The notes under the pieces are model-generated. The model made no database searches, was not told the DNA's origin, and saw only the letters and a program-made list of their open reading frames with translations. Positions 26,664 through 38,400 of a DNA stretch of 64,000 nucleotides are shown here, one piece after another. Position 1 is the first letter of the stretch. Every line of letters starts with the position of its first letter. The DNA comes from Mesodorylaimus sp. YZB2_4. Lineage: Eukaryota; Nematoda; Enoplea; Dorylaimida; Dorylaimidae. The translations under genes were made by a program, and so were the position numbers. The stretch covers positions 1 through 64,000 of the forward strand of contig JASANH010000115.1 of the NCBI GenBank assembly GCA_030248295.1, given 5' to 3'.

Positions 26664-27829
26664 ACACAACATTAAGTTGCTTCATTTCCACATATATGTA
26701 GGCATTTTAGAAAAACTTTACTTCCGCCAAGACAATCAGTTTTGTGAGTACTTTCGATAGAGCAAGTAAAAAAGGGGTCAAGGACGACTGGTCAAGTATA
26801 TTTCATATGGGTCGAGTCTCTCAGAAACCCTCTCTTACAAACTCCCTGAAGTCTGTGTGCATCATTAGCGTGGAGGCAGACTCTATCCACTCAAGGCTCA
26901 TTTATACTGGCCACGGAGTTCTCTGTGACTGCGCGCTCAGGACAGAGTTCTCTGCCATTCTGTCACCGCGAGGGCGTTTATATTGCCTCCAGAGTCCCCG
27001 ATCCAGAGCGCACTGTCCTGCGTTTTCAATAACTGGGACTCTGTCCCTGCGTCTCTAGAGAGGCGCTGTCCCAGAGAGGCGCTAGAGAGACGGAAACATT
27101 TTCTGCTCTTCGCACAAAGAGGCGAGGCGCGGCGGAAACCAGTCAGGAACGTGGGCTTTATGCCGGACAGAGATCCTATACGATTAGAATACAGGAAAAC
27201 AGAACGATGTGATCATTATATGCACATTGCTTTTCTATAGTGCTTTTGATCGATAAGAGTAGGGTAATTTGAAAATATTGATACGGCCGACACAAATAAA
27301 TATCATGAAAGAATCGTATAAGAATGACTGATCGATTGATGCCCGATCACTCGCTGGATGAATGGCTGATCAATTCGCTGTTTGATATGATCGGGTGATC
27401 GATATGATGAGCTGGTCTGATCGATACGATGAGCTGATCTGATCTTTATAATAGACTGATGAATCGATCGATGAATCATACTATTATGTTAATCAAACAA
27501 CAGATTGAATGATCGATAACCCAATCAATCAATCAATCGAGTGATATAAATGATCAGATCGATCATACTGACTGATTAAATGGTCACAATGATCAATCGA
27601 ATACTCGAATTCAACAACACGATCACACATAGCCAATAATGTGAGGATTATGGAGTGAGCTCTTTGAAAGCGAGAAACTAGGCTCAGAAAATGAGGAAAT
27701 ACAGGTAAAAATCGCCCTCAAACCTAAATTTTGACTTCATTATCGGATTCAGCGATAAAAACTGCATCGGTTAACACCCTATTTAAAATTTTAGAGACGA
27801 TCGTCGATTTTTAGAATCGATAGAAATGG

Positions 27830-27880
27830 GTCCCCGCGTTTTTGCACAAACTTTGACTTTTTGTGCAAAAACGCAGGGAC
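27830..27880. repeat. 21-bp inverted repeat with 9-base loop
   Basis: GTCCCC-GCGTTTTTGCACAAA (27830-27850) pairs with TTTGTGCAAAAACGC-AGGGAC (27860-27880). Fifteen consecutive pairs are perfect, then one C-A mismatch, then five more pairs. The stem is short for a miRNA precursor, so the role is unknown. Confidence 0.7.
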
Positions 27881-28861
27881 AGAGCGCGCAGGGACACCGA
27901 TCGGGGACTCAGTACAGGCGCCTAGGCCTGGTTGCATTTATACTCATTTCCCCGACCTTGTTGCATTTATACTGGTCCCCGAGTTTTCAGGGTCCAGTGA
28001 AGTCTGGGACAGAGTACAGTAATCCTTGAACATGAAAATCTAGGACCATTCCAAGCGGTGCGCCGCTCTGTCACAGAGAACTCGGCGGCCAAGGCGATTC
28101 GCCTTCAGCCTTCAGACAACAGTCGGAATAGTGTGTGTTGGACGCCTGCCAGTCTTTGCCTGCGCCAGTAACTCGCTCTGAAGGACACAGTCAAACCGTT
28201 TCAGCTGAACGTATCAACTTGGAGTTCAGGATACAATATTTACTGTCACTAAACAGGTCTGCCCACTGGTAAGGTTTTCCTGAAATCGAGACATGTCTCA
28301 AAATACAGGCCACGTCAAAGGGAAATGCTAAAAAATGTTGACCACGAAATGAGGTTTAGTCAAGAGTCGAAGTGACTCGCCAATTTGAAAATTTTTTGGA
28401 TTATTTCAAGATATTTTCAAGCAAACTGCCTAAATTGGATGCACAAACTTGTTTGTCGGGCTGCAAAATATGCAATTCAAGCAGCCTGCGTGAAGATATA
28501 TTTAAATAATATGAAAAATTCAAAATTGACCCTCTCACTTATACACCTGCCAATCTTGACCAGAACCTCGTCTGGCTGTCAAATTGTTTTCAACGTTTCC
28601 CTTCGTTACAGCCTACAGTTTACGACGTGTCTCGATCCCAGGAAAAACCTTCAGTGGGCTGGCAGTCCTTGCAAGCAGTCGAAGCCTAATCATTTCAGAA
28701 GACTCACAACCACATCCGTTAGTTTTCATCTGGCAGGACTGGTGGCGAGTCCAGATCTCAAATCACGATGGCAGATGTAAGCTGCATGTTACGCTTCCAG
28801 CACAGATCAGCAGGCACGGTAGTGCCTGCTTAGACCAGCCAACCAGACGCCTAATGTTAAA

Positions 28862-29260
28862 GGACGATTTTCGCTGGCTAATAACTCGGGAACGGTTCGA
28901 CGAAAATTTTTGATTTTTCGCATACTTTTCAGAATTGGCAGAGTCTACAATCATTCCAATTTTTATCAGAATCCATCCGGCCGATGTCGAGTTCCAGAAT
29001 ACGCGATTTCTTGTTCAGGGGGGAGAAGACGAGGAGGAGGAGGATAAACATCAGCCTAGAGCAACAACTAGAGGTCGTACAGTTGTAAATGTTAGTTTTC
29101 CTGAAAGCTTGCACCTTCAGAATCTGCCTTTTGGCATTCGTTTCTTGAAAGCTTCAGTTTCTGAAAAGTTATTCCAGAAAATAATCACTTTTTTGGCTTT
29201 TTCAACCCGTCGCTCGTCGAGTACTCAACGGATTTTGATAAAAATTGATATGGCAGCGGA
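28862..29260 (+). repeat. Dispersed repeat, copy 2 (first copy at 11935-12340)
   Basis: Direct-orientation relative of 11935-12340. It keeps GAGGAGGAGGAGGATAAA, AGAGGTCGT and CAGAATCTGCCTTTTG. Loss of similarity at both ends is gradual. Confidence 0.7.
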
Positions 29261-30019
29261 TCTGACCTATCCTGCAAAGCGTGCGAAAAATCAACTTTTT
29301 TCGTTAAATCATTCTTGAGTTATCGACTATCGAAAGAAGCTGGCTCTGGTGTTTCTGTTTTTTTTTTTCGGCGCGTGGTTTAAAAACATCAACTGAACGG
29401 GTTGAGGTGCAGCGCTATTAATTAGCTCGGCTCATTTAGCGCGCTCTCACGAAGATGGGTTTGGTGGACAGCAATAAATTTGCCGATAATAAATTGAGAA
29501 TATGTGAACGAATATAAATGATGTGGAAAAAGTTTCCATGGTCAGGACATGTTCTATTAGATGTGGAGGTGATATTGTGGAGGAAAATTAGAGCTAATAA
29601 CAACCTTATAAAACTTGCGGATCCTAAGTGTTCAGTTTTAGCTTCTGATGGAACACTCTGAGAATATGGAACTTAAGACCACTCGAGCATGAGCTAGTTC
29701 TCCTTACGAATTAGGAATCCTTCCTAAGGGGTTTTTTGTTTTTCCTGCCGCCTGTATATCCGAGAATTCCAAAAAAATGCGCATTGCATGAGCAGGCACG
29801 GTAGTGCGGGTGAGAGTTTCAGACTATGAAATGATCGACCTGTAGGCGGTCTTTTCGAGTAATTTCATGGGCGGGGGTTCACGTTCCGTTTTATGTTTCT
29901 CTTTTTAAGAGCTTGGCAAGAAGGTGTATGGCAGTCAAGTCGCGCAGTTCTCTCAGTTGTAGGAACAAGTGTTTTGGTCGAAACTAGTTTTTAACAAAAA
30001 CGAAAAACGGTTTTATTAT

Positions 30020-30261
30020 TTCCAAAAAAGTCTGTTATCACAGACTCAAAACTTTTTGACCAGCCAATGCACACAGTAGAACAGGATCAGTCGTCCTGTT
30101 AATATTCATGCATAGAAAGCAGCTTCTGCTCAGACATTTTCCGAAACCGTGGTTGCGCTTAGCAGTGGCCGAGTAGACCAGCCATCCTAAGCCCCGGTTC
30201 CACTGTGTGCATTTGCTGGTCTAAAAGCTTTTAAGTCTGTGATAACAGACTTTTTTGGGAA
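30020..30261. mobile_element. Foldback MITE, TIR starting TTCCAAAAAAGTCTGTTATC
   Basis: Arms of about 55 bp: TTCCAAAAAAGTCTGTTATC ... GCACACAGT on the left and ACTGTGTGCA ... GATAACAGACTTTTTTGGGAA on the right. The element is 242 bp. Half copies are at 2355-2435 and 22055-22160. Confidence 0.75.
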
Positions 30262-30613
30262 TAATTATTATTTGTCGCTATACTGTAAGTTACACACAGC
30301 AGGTTTTCATAATCAATTATGATTTGCGAAACAAGAGCACTCTACAATGTCTCTGCCGAATTTCTGGTTTCCAGGTTCTGCTGTTGGCGATATTGCTTTT
30401 TCGTTCTATTAAAGCTTTGATCATTATTTTCATCTTTCGTTATTATCATGAGCAATTTGCTGCTGGTTTTCGCAAGAAACCCAGTTCATCTAGACAGACC
30501 CTATACACTTTAAATAATGATTTGTAAAAACAAATCCCCCCGAAGACTTCTTTACCTTGAATAAGGTCCCCTGCAAAGTATAACATCCTCTCAAACCGAT
30601 CGCACGTCCACCA

Positions 30614-33600
30614 TTACTCCTTCACTTTCACATAGCATCTTCCCATTTGAGCCACCCCTTTCCGCTTCCACTCACAAAACAAAACACAAATAAGCGATTT
30701 GGCAGCGGCGAATTTCACAATCGATTTTATTTGTTCATCCAAATCACTCATTTCTTCTCGGCCATTCAATTCTAATACATTCAAATCGTATTCGTACATC
30801 CTCGAACGAAACTCGGCCACCACTCCATCATTGACTTCCTTATTGCCCTTTCCTCGGCCACCATTCACAGTCACATGCCGAATCTTGGAACAATGCTGAT
30901 CACCCAATATCGATTCCGACGATCGATCACCAGCCTGAACCCACAACAATCTCTTATTGGCCTTTTTAAGAACATGGGAGATATTGGTCGTAAATTGGCC
31001 ACCTTGCCCAACCAAAGGAGGGAAATATGTTTTGGTCATGGTCTCCGCATCGATTGCATCCTGATCACATCGATTTCTATTTTTCACACATTCCAGGCAC
31101 AATAATCGTTTTAGCGATCGGCAATGACAATCGTCGTGTCGACAGACAAATGCAAAATCGCATCGACACCCACCGCACTCTGATCTCGAAACAGATCCAT
31201 CAACTTTTGCACGTTTCGACATCGGTTCGTCTTCACTGTCACTAAAATCCGCCTTTCTTTTCCGAACTCGATCAAAATGAGATTTGGAAAATTCCGTAAA
31301 ATCCCAACCATCCGCGACATTGCCAAAAATTGCATTCTTTTTACCTTCTATTAATTTACATTTGAGCAATCGCATTGTGGCAAGAGCATCTTCGACTGAA
31401 CAATGGCCATCATTCGATTGCTGGATAGCCATGCCTGGATTTACAGAAAGCATATCCAATGATAAGATCTATATTGGGAGTGGGCTTGTGAAAAATGCAC
31501 TTTTAACAGATTTCACAGCGGAATTTTACAGTTGGCAAAGACAGCATCAAAATTTAGGCGCCCTGAGGGTTCTAACGATAAGTCAAGATACCTGCAGTGC
31601 ACACACTTACTCCTAGCGGCGTGTGGCCAGGGTCGACCTACCGCTGTACCAGGGGCGTGGTACTGAAAGTAGGCCAGCACAGCCATACCGACTTTTATGT
31701 TTTATGTGATTATTTGGTGTTGAGATACACTTTTTGCTTCATAGAGGCCCAGGTCCGACCGATAATATCGGCCGATAATTGCGTTATCGGTTATCGGCCG
31801 ATACCGATAATTTATGCTGCCGATAATGCCGATAATATAGATTTTCCTGTCCATAAGAGTTTTTGGCGAGCATACGGCCTGTTGATAATGATTATGATGA
31901 GGAGCAGGGAGCTACGGATTCTAGATCAAAGAATTCAGTGCCCAAGAATAGTCAGGGGCTAAATCACGATCATCATGATCATGAATTGTCTTATTGGGAT
32001 GCCCGAAATGGCACCAAAACAGTTCACACCAAAAACAGTTGGCTGTCTGCGTGTGGCATAGACTAAGGTTAGGGAAGGAAGTAGGGCTGGCCCTGTATTG
32101 TTACTTGAATGCTTCTCAACGAAGACGACCTCTCTGCCAATCTTATTATACTGCACACTTAGAAACAAGAGAGTCCTTCAGGCCCCCTGGTCAGTCTAAT
32201 TCAAAACAGGTTAGCCTGGCTCAAAAAAGAGGCAATGAAACCGTCCAACAAAATAAGTTTCAGACGGTTCAGGGTCTCGGTGCAAGGTTCCAGGGTGTGC
32301 ATGCGCATGATTCACCTCCGCCTTTAAGATAGTAGCTAGCAAAATCCAACTAATATTCCAATTTAAAATTTAGAAGATCATGGATAACTTTCTTTTATTC
32401 TAGCATCTAGACCCTGTCCTGCCTGCTGGGGTTTAATATTTATGCCCACTTGCTGACAGTGTCACACGGCTGGCCCTGGAGGTGTCATGCATTGCCTCAA
32501 GTGAGTCTCACATCTGCGAAAAAGAGCAGCAAGTTTGTAGTTGGGATGTTGCAATTTACATAGTCTTCGGGCCAGAGATTTTGGACTTCCAAAATGATTC
32601 TAATTGGTCTTTAAAGGAAGCATAGCTTGCGAGATTAAAAAACTGCATGTTTAAGGATGGAGATCTGACTATTATTCACATTTCCCGCAATAAAATTAGA
32701 ATTTTTCAAACGTTCAAAAATTATCGGTTTTATCGGCCGATAATTGCGTTATCGCTTATCGGTTATCGGCGTGAGACCTTGCTGTTCTGACCATTGCATT
32801 TGGAACTTTGATCGTGCTCAGGTCATACATACATATCTTCGTTTTGAAAACAGGGGTCCTTCAGCGGGTCCATTCGAATCCAGTCTTTCCCCTGGGTATA
32901 CTTCATTGGCGAAAGGCCTAAGGATTCCTCTTGCCCCCTCAAAGACCCGTCAGGATCCCAAAGCCGCAGGAAAAGAGGACAGAGAGAATCCCAAAAAGCC
33001 CAGACACCAAGGGAAATTTTTAACATCGGAAATGGCTTGGCTAACAATAGGAAGTCGCAAGGTGGCAATCCAGGCTCTATTGCAAGTGATCGCAAAATGT
33101 TTCTTGGTACACATTCTTGAAAACCCTGGTTGTTGATGGCCAGCTGTGGAGACCTTGCAACGCATGGGCTGAATGTCCGCCCAGACATTTGGCCCATGTG
33201 TTTTTTAAGCCCATACCCTTGCCACGGACACGCTGCTACACTGGAGTAGCGCATCCATGGCCAATGCCGCCTCCCTTTCGCCATATGGATCCAATATCCG
33301 CCAGACATTAGACTCCATGATGATATAACCAGCGTAGACAGACAAGCAACCCCATGATAAAATTTGGTCACCCTGACAGCCCCTGTGAGACTACCAACTC
33401 AGTTCCTATGCACATAACCGTGCTGTAAACTACTCGAGCCCGATACTCCGATGGATCACCCATCGTGCGGAGACCCTCCCTGGAGTACACTGCCCTCAAG
33501 TGCTTGGCTATTAGTAATATAGCAATAGAATTAGATCACCCTGGCACCAGAAAAACAATCAAAAACATTTGCCCACACCGGGAATCGAACCCACGCCCCT

Positions 33601-34778
33601 CCTCACCTAGCGCACTCACCTTCCAAAAATGTACCAGCCAAAACCCTTAGCGCACTCTTTCTTTTCCTCGTTCCACTCAAATTGAACGCCACACTAGTAT
33701 CGATGACGAATGGATGAAAAATTTTCAACGAATGTAAATCAAAATTTAAACTATGCCCGCACAAAATAGCATTCGATTCGAGTAAATTTTCAATGGCTTT
33801 TTGAACATCGGCCAAGCTCGTACTAACTCCGTCCATCATAGCTGGTGTAATGCCACTGAATCGAGTTAAATAATCCACGATCGGATATTCTGGTTTGACC
33901 AATGTGTCCAAAATAATTCGATAATCCTCGTCTACGATCGATACTCGAGTCAATTCACGTCGATTCGGACCCGTCACACACATCTCGCAATCGATGGCGT
34001 ACACACGACTATCGATGGTCGGCCGGGAATATCTTTTCCGACTGTACACATAATCCGATTCCTGAGGATTATTCGAATAATAGTCGGGTAATGGAAAATC
34101 TTCGTAGGCCATTTTTAACGGAGATAAAAGAAGATCCAATTTCGTTAACTCGTTCTTTTCTACTTTTTCTCCATCGATTTCATGATTTTTTCCCACAGCT
34201 TCTCGCAATTGATCAATTATGGATAATTTAGTTCGAAATAAACCATTATAGAAATCATTATCGGTTTCTCGTTCGGAAATATTAACGTTAAAACGTCGAA
34301 CGAAATTACCAGTCAAAAATACGAGGCTGGAATTTTTTGCGGTCAAGTCAAAGTCATCGACGATGATTAAAATCGATTGCGTAATTTGACGCCACGATAA
34401 TAGATCGCACCAATTCGGTCTACGAGGCGATTTCGAACCGAGTTTTGAATATAATATCAAAGCGTATAAATCTTCTAAATCGATCGTTATTTCGCCATTT
34501 GAATCATTTTGACTATTTTTCAAAAAAATTTTTGGCAAAATACATTCATCACGTTTCTTTTTCAAATCGGATAGGCCTAATTCACTTTTTTCATTCGATT
34601 CGACAATTAATTCCGATTTTCCTGAACTTGCCAATAATCGATATTCGGCTGCCATTTTCTTTTGTTTTCGATCGAGTCGTTTTTGACGTTTCTTTGAAAC
34701 AGATGGCAAATCGTGATCGGATTTTTCTTTCTTTGAATCCAAATTTGATTGGATTTTGATCGAACAAGAGATGGACAT
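30614..34778 (-). CDS. REXO5: REXO5/NEF-sp-like 3'-5' RNA exonuclease
   Basis: Minus strand, join of exon 34778-33620 and exon 31434-30614, 659 aa. Donor GGAAG|GTGAGTG, acceptor TTTCTGTAAATCCAG|GC; the junction codon is Gly. The N-terminus is Lys-rich (KKRQKRLDRKQKK), likely nuclear or nucleolar. The DEDDh exonuclease domain starts near residue 259. VYAIDCEMC gives the first Asp and Glu, LCGHSLNFDLHSLK the second Asp, and GHCSVEDALATM (just after the intron) the catalytic His and last Asp. All five key residues are present. The second exon adds a nuclear-type basic stretch (KRAKVDG), a Cys/His-rich insert and an RRM-like C-terminus (RHVTVNGGRGKG). REXO5 relatives trim structured RNAs in the nucleolus. 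It lies head to head with OTUD3, 672 bp apart. Confidence 0.9.
31746..32780 (+). repeat. Direct repeats of ATCGGCCGATAATTGCGTTA in the REXO5 intron
   Basis: The block ATCGGCCGATAATTGCGTTA followed by TCGGTTATCGG occurs near 31768 and, in the same orientation, near 32734. Extra TATCGG/CCGATA units sit between 31800 and 31840. The block is self-complementary at its core (TCGGCCGA). It may be termini of a DNA transposon of about 1 kb, but no transposase is visible inside. Confidence 0.5.
33575..33612 (-). repeat. tRNA-like B box next to the REXO5 exon 1 donor
   Basis: Minus strand GGGTTCGATTCCCGG is a perfect RNA polymerase III B box with short complementary flanks. It starts about 28 nt after the donor GT at 33619. 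A clean A box is not seen, so it is probably the head of a tRNA-derived SINE rather than a tRNA gene. Confidence 0.4.
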
Positions 34779-35450
34779 TGAAATTGACTGCGCTATAACG
34801 AAACAGAATTACAGTACGTAGATTGTTGCCAAATCGATCGATCTTATCATATTGTTCGATACTGTATGATGAAAACCGAGGTGATCAAGATTTTAAATGG
34901 TAATCAAGGTGATCAAGATTCACTGATTTGGAATTTCTGTGACGACACTAACTAAAATCAGATTCAACTTTGTCCCTCGTCGCTATCAAGTTGCGAATAG
35001 TTCGTTATCGCGAAAGAGCTTTTAGGCGCAATCGTGACGTACTGCTGTTACCGCCATTCAACATTCCGCGCTAAAACCACTCCTTCGTCGTGTTTGCGCG
35101 CCGCAAGTATGAGATTCAGATTCAGATGAAATGTGGCTACAGTAAGCGAGATGCAATGCTGAATCTGAATCTCAATTTTCTACGAGCCCATTAAACCGTC
35201 CCCCAAGTCGACCTTTCGTCGTAATTTTTATCTTCATTATGCAATGTAGGCTTTCAATTTTGCCATAAAATAAATTTTCGGCTCAAAATTTACAAAAACC
35301 ATTAAAATTTTTGAGGTGAGAAATCAATTTTTTCTCCTTTTTAGGACAATAAGCGAGCTGGTCTCGCATCGGCCTTTCATCGATTGGTCATCGGTCGAAT
35401 CGGTTTTATTTCTTGTCCAGGTTGGGATCGTGTTTTGTTAATGATCAGAA
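34779..35450. promoter_or_regulatory. Divergent intergenic region between REXO5 and OTUD3
   Basis: 672 bp between two opposite start codons, so likely a shared promoter region. It contains a perfect 16-bp inverted repeat, TGAGATTCAGATTCAG (35110-35125) against CTGAATCTGAATCTCA (35159-35174), and two GGTGATCAAGATT repeats near 34885-34920. No TATA box is obvious. The same GATTCAGATTCAG motif recurs in the MVD/RNF14 divergent region. Confidence 0.5.
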
Positions 35451-38400
35451 ATGGCACGGAAAAAAGATGAGAGAGTAATTAAACAAGCTTGTAAAGAAGA
35501 GAGAAAAGCGAAGGCGGCACAAAAAAAAGTAGCAGAAAGTTGCGGTGCGGCCGAATCTTATTTACAACCGAACGATGATCATTTCGTTAGCTTTAAAAAA
35601 CAATTAGCCACGATGGGATTAATGTTGAGAGATATTCCTGGAGATGGGTAAGTTATTAGTGATTTTCCCGTAACCTCAATCGACCGCTATTGAAAAGATA
35701 CATATTTTCTCTCATACCCTGTTCCCACTTGGAAAATTTTTGATCTCCCCCTAAACCACACGAATGCCGAGCAAATCAGTTTGAGTGCTGCAGATACCTA
35801 AGCTGGTCTTCAAATTACCAGATTTTAAATTTTAAATGTCACATTTTGGAGTACTGTAGGGTGTGTAAAGTACAGTTTCAGATGAGGGTTTGCATTATGT
35901 TAAAATATGGTTTGGTATTCGTCTGTCAATGTCTGTTCTGCAGGATCCGTAGTTGCAGATTTTACTAGCACGTTGCAAAATATCTTTTCAGGTGTTACTT
36001 GCACTGAGTTAAACATGAGGTGGGGTCAAACTTGGTAAAATGTAGTTTCAGGTGTTATTTGCTTGAGCAAAACGTTGTTTCATATGCTCTTCACACTTGG
36101 TAAAATGTGGTTTCTGATGGTTCATGCACTGGGTATAATATAGTTCCAGGTACTGGGCGTTTCCTGGTTGGCGATTGATGACTGCTTTTGTACACTGATT
36201 CTGCAAAATCGAGTAGGGAGAATAGGTGGTTAACAAGTTTACTGTAGGTTTTGGTACTTCACTATTTCAACTTACTCAGTTATTTCTGTGTTTTTTAATT
36301 TCAGCTAGGCCAACATCGCTGACTTACGTTACACCTGCGCACCCTTGCTGGGCGGGACAGGAGTGTCTGAAAAATGAGAAGCGCCCCCCTTTACAAAATT
36401 TTCAAAAAATTTTAAGGGGTGGGGGTCTACACTACCTTGGATACTCAGTCAGCGATGTTGAGCCAGGCAGACCTTAAATTCTAAAACCCATTTTTTAAGT
36501 TTTAGAAATGTTTTGATAATTATTTGTTAAAAGCGATTTTTCTAGATGTTTTCATTCATCATTTCAACCCACTTTTTTCAATTTCAGCAATTGTTTGTTT
36601 CGTGCACTCAACGACCAACTGGAAGGCCATAGTCGTAATCACCTTCGCTTACGCCACGATACTGTCCGATTTATGATCGAGCATCGCCAAGATTTCGAAC
36701 CATTCGTCGAAGACGATGTACCTTTTCAAACTCACGGTATGTTAATCGTAAAATGTGTCCTTTGCCGGTGTTTCTGAAACTATACTTTACACATCCAGCG
36801 GTTTTTAGCGCTGTATTGCATTGCGTAAAATATAGTTTCAGATAAGAAGTTTGTTAGTAAGTCGATATAGGCTTCACAGGAGTAGGAGTAACAAATTTTT
36901 GCGAGGGGTGTGTAAAATATAGTTTCAGTTGTTCTTAGCACTGGGTGAGCTGCGTGTTCCCTGCATTGTGTGAAACCTGATTTCAGACGCTTCCCGCACT
37001 GAGTAAACTGTAGTTTTAGGTGTTTCCTCTATTGAGTAAAATGTTGCTTAAAATATTTCCTTGAGAAAGAAAAAATATAGTTTTTGGTGTTCCCGGACTT
37101 TGGTGAACTGTAGTGTCAGGTGCTCCCTGCTGTGGTCAAAAAATAGTTTCTGGTGTCCTCACACTGGCTATACGATACTTTCTTGTATTCCCTGTATTGG
37201 TTAATCTGCGGATCCAGATGCTCTGCACTGGGTAAAATATGGTTTCAGTTGCTTTTGGCAGTGGGTAAACTGTGGTTTTAGGTGTTCCCTTTACTGGGTA
37301 AAATGTAGTTCAAAGGGTGGAACGTTGTTTCCGGTCTTTTCCCGCGCTGGGTAAAATATGGTTTCAGGTGTTCCTACGCTGGGTAAACGATAGTTTCTGA
37401 TATTCCCTGTATTGATTAATCTGTAGATTCAGATGCTCCTTGCACTGTGTAAAATGTGATTTTAGCTGCTCTTAGCGCTAGGTAAAATACTGTTCCATAT
37501 ACTAAGTAGGCAGGCGATAACAGGCTTTTGACCATTCGCAATCTAATTTTTTTCACTTTTTCAGTTCGTAAGCTAAGCCAATCGGGCACTTACGGTGGTC
37601 ACGATGCCCTGGTGGCATTCGCTAGAATGCAGAAGGTCAATATTGTCATTCATCAATTGAATTCTCCTCTATGGCAGGTTAGTGATTTCAAGTTTTTTTT
37701 TTAAAGTGCAACGCTGATATAAAATTTGACTTAATTTTTCAAGATCGAAGGTGGTCCGAATGGTTGCACACAATTACATTTATCATATCATAATGGCGAG
37801 CATTATTCGAGTGTTCGTCGTGTTGGCGATACCAGCGAGGCGGCGGCAAATATCAGAATTGTAAGTAGATTTTTTTTCAATGTGCAATCAGGAATAAATT
37901 GGGAAATGGTTGGTTTGGGTGAAAATATCGATTTTCTTTCATGAGCAGTCGACTTTCTGATCTATCAATTTTAAGATCAATCGATTTTCTGATCAACCGA
38001 TTTCATGATCGATCGAGGACCTGATCAATCGATTTTTTGATATACCGATTTTCTGGTCAATCGATTTTCTGATAGAACGATCTTCTGATAAATCGATTTT
38101 GTAATTTATCGATTAATGATCAACAGATTTTTTGATCGATTAATTTTCAGATCAATCGATTTCTAATTAATCGATTTTCTAGTTAATCGATCATAAAATT
38201 GTTTCAAAATTTATGAATTGTGATGACTGACATGACTGTACGATTTGGCAAAGGTGCAGAATTCAATCAAGGGTTACTGTCACAGCAAGAATGGTTATGG
38301 TCAATAATCAATAATTTAGGACCTGAGCGCGCAAAGATGGGATGCACTTTAAAATCAAAGAGGGAATTTTGAAAAAAAAGTATGATATTCACAATCAGCA

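Larger units (their letters stand above)
26662..30019. other. Gene-free repeat region
   Basis: No supported exon. It contains GC-rich repeats with GAGTTCTCTGTGAC (near 26920 and, inverted, near 28075), a GATC/GATCGA-rich degenerate stretch (27250-27610), the hairpin at 27830-27880, the direct repeat at 28862-29260, and a palindrome AGCAGGCAC-GGTA-GTGCCTGCT near 28810. The palindrome's left half recurs near 29792. Confidence 0.5.

Noticed and set aside
26417-26760. Poly-Phe or poly-Lys open frames
   Set aside because: Produced by the poly(A) tract.
32744-33371. Open frames of 130-182 codons in the REXO5 intron
   Set aside because: Both strands open over the same repeat-derived sequence, no known domain, and flanked by ATCGGCCGATAA repeats.
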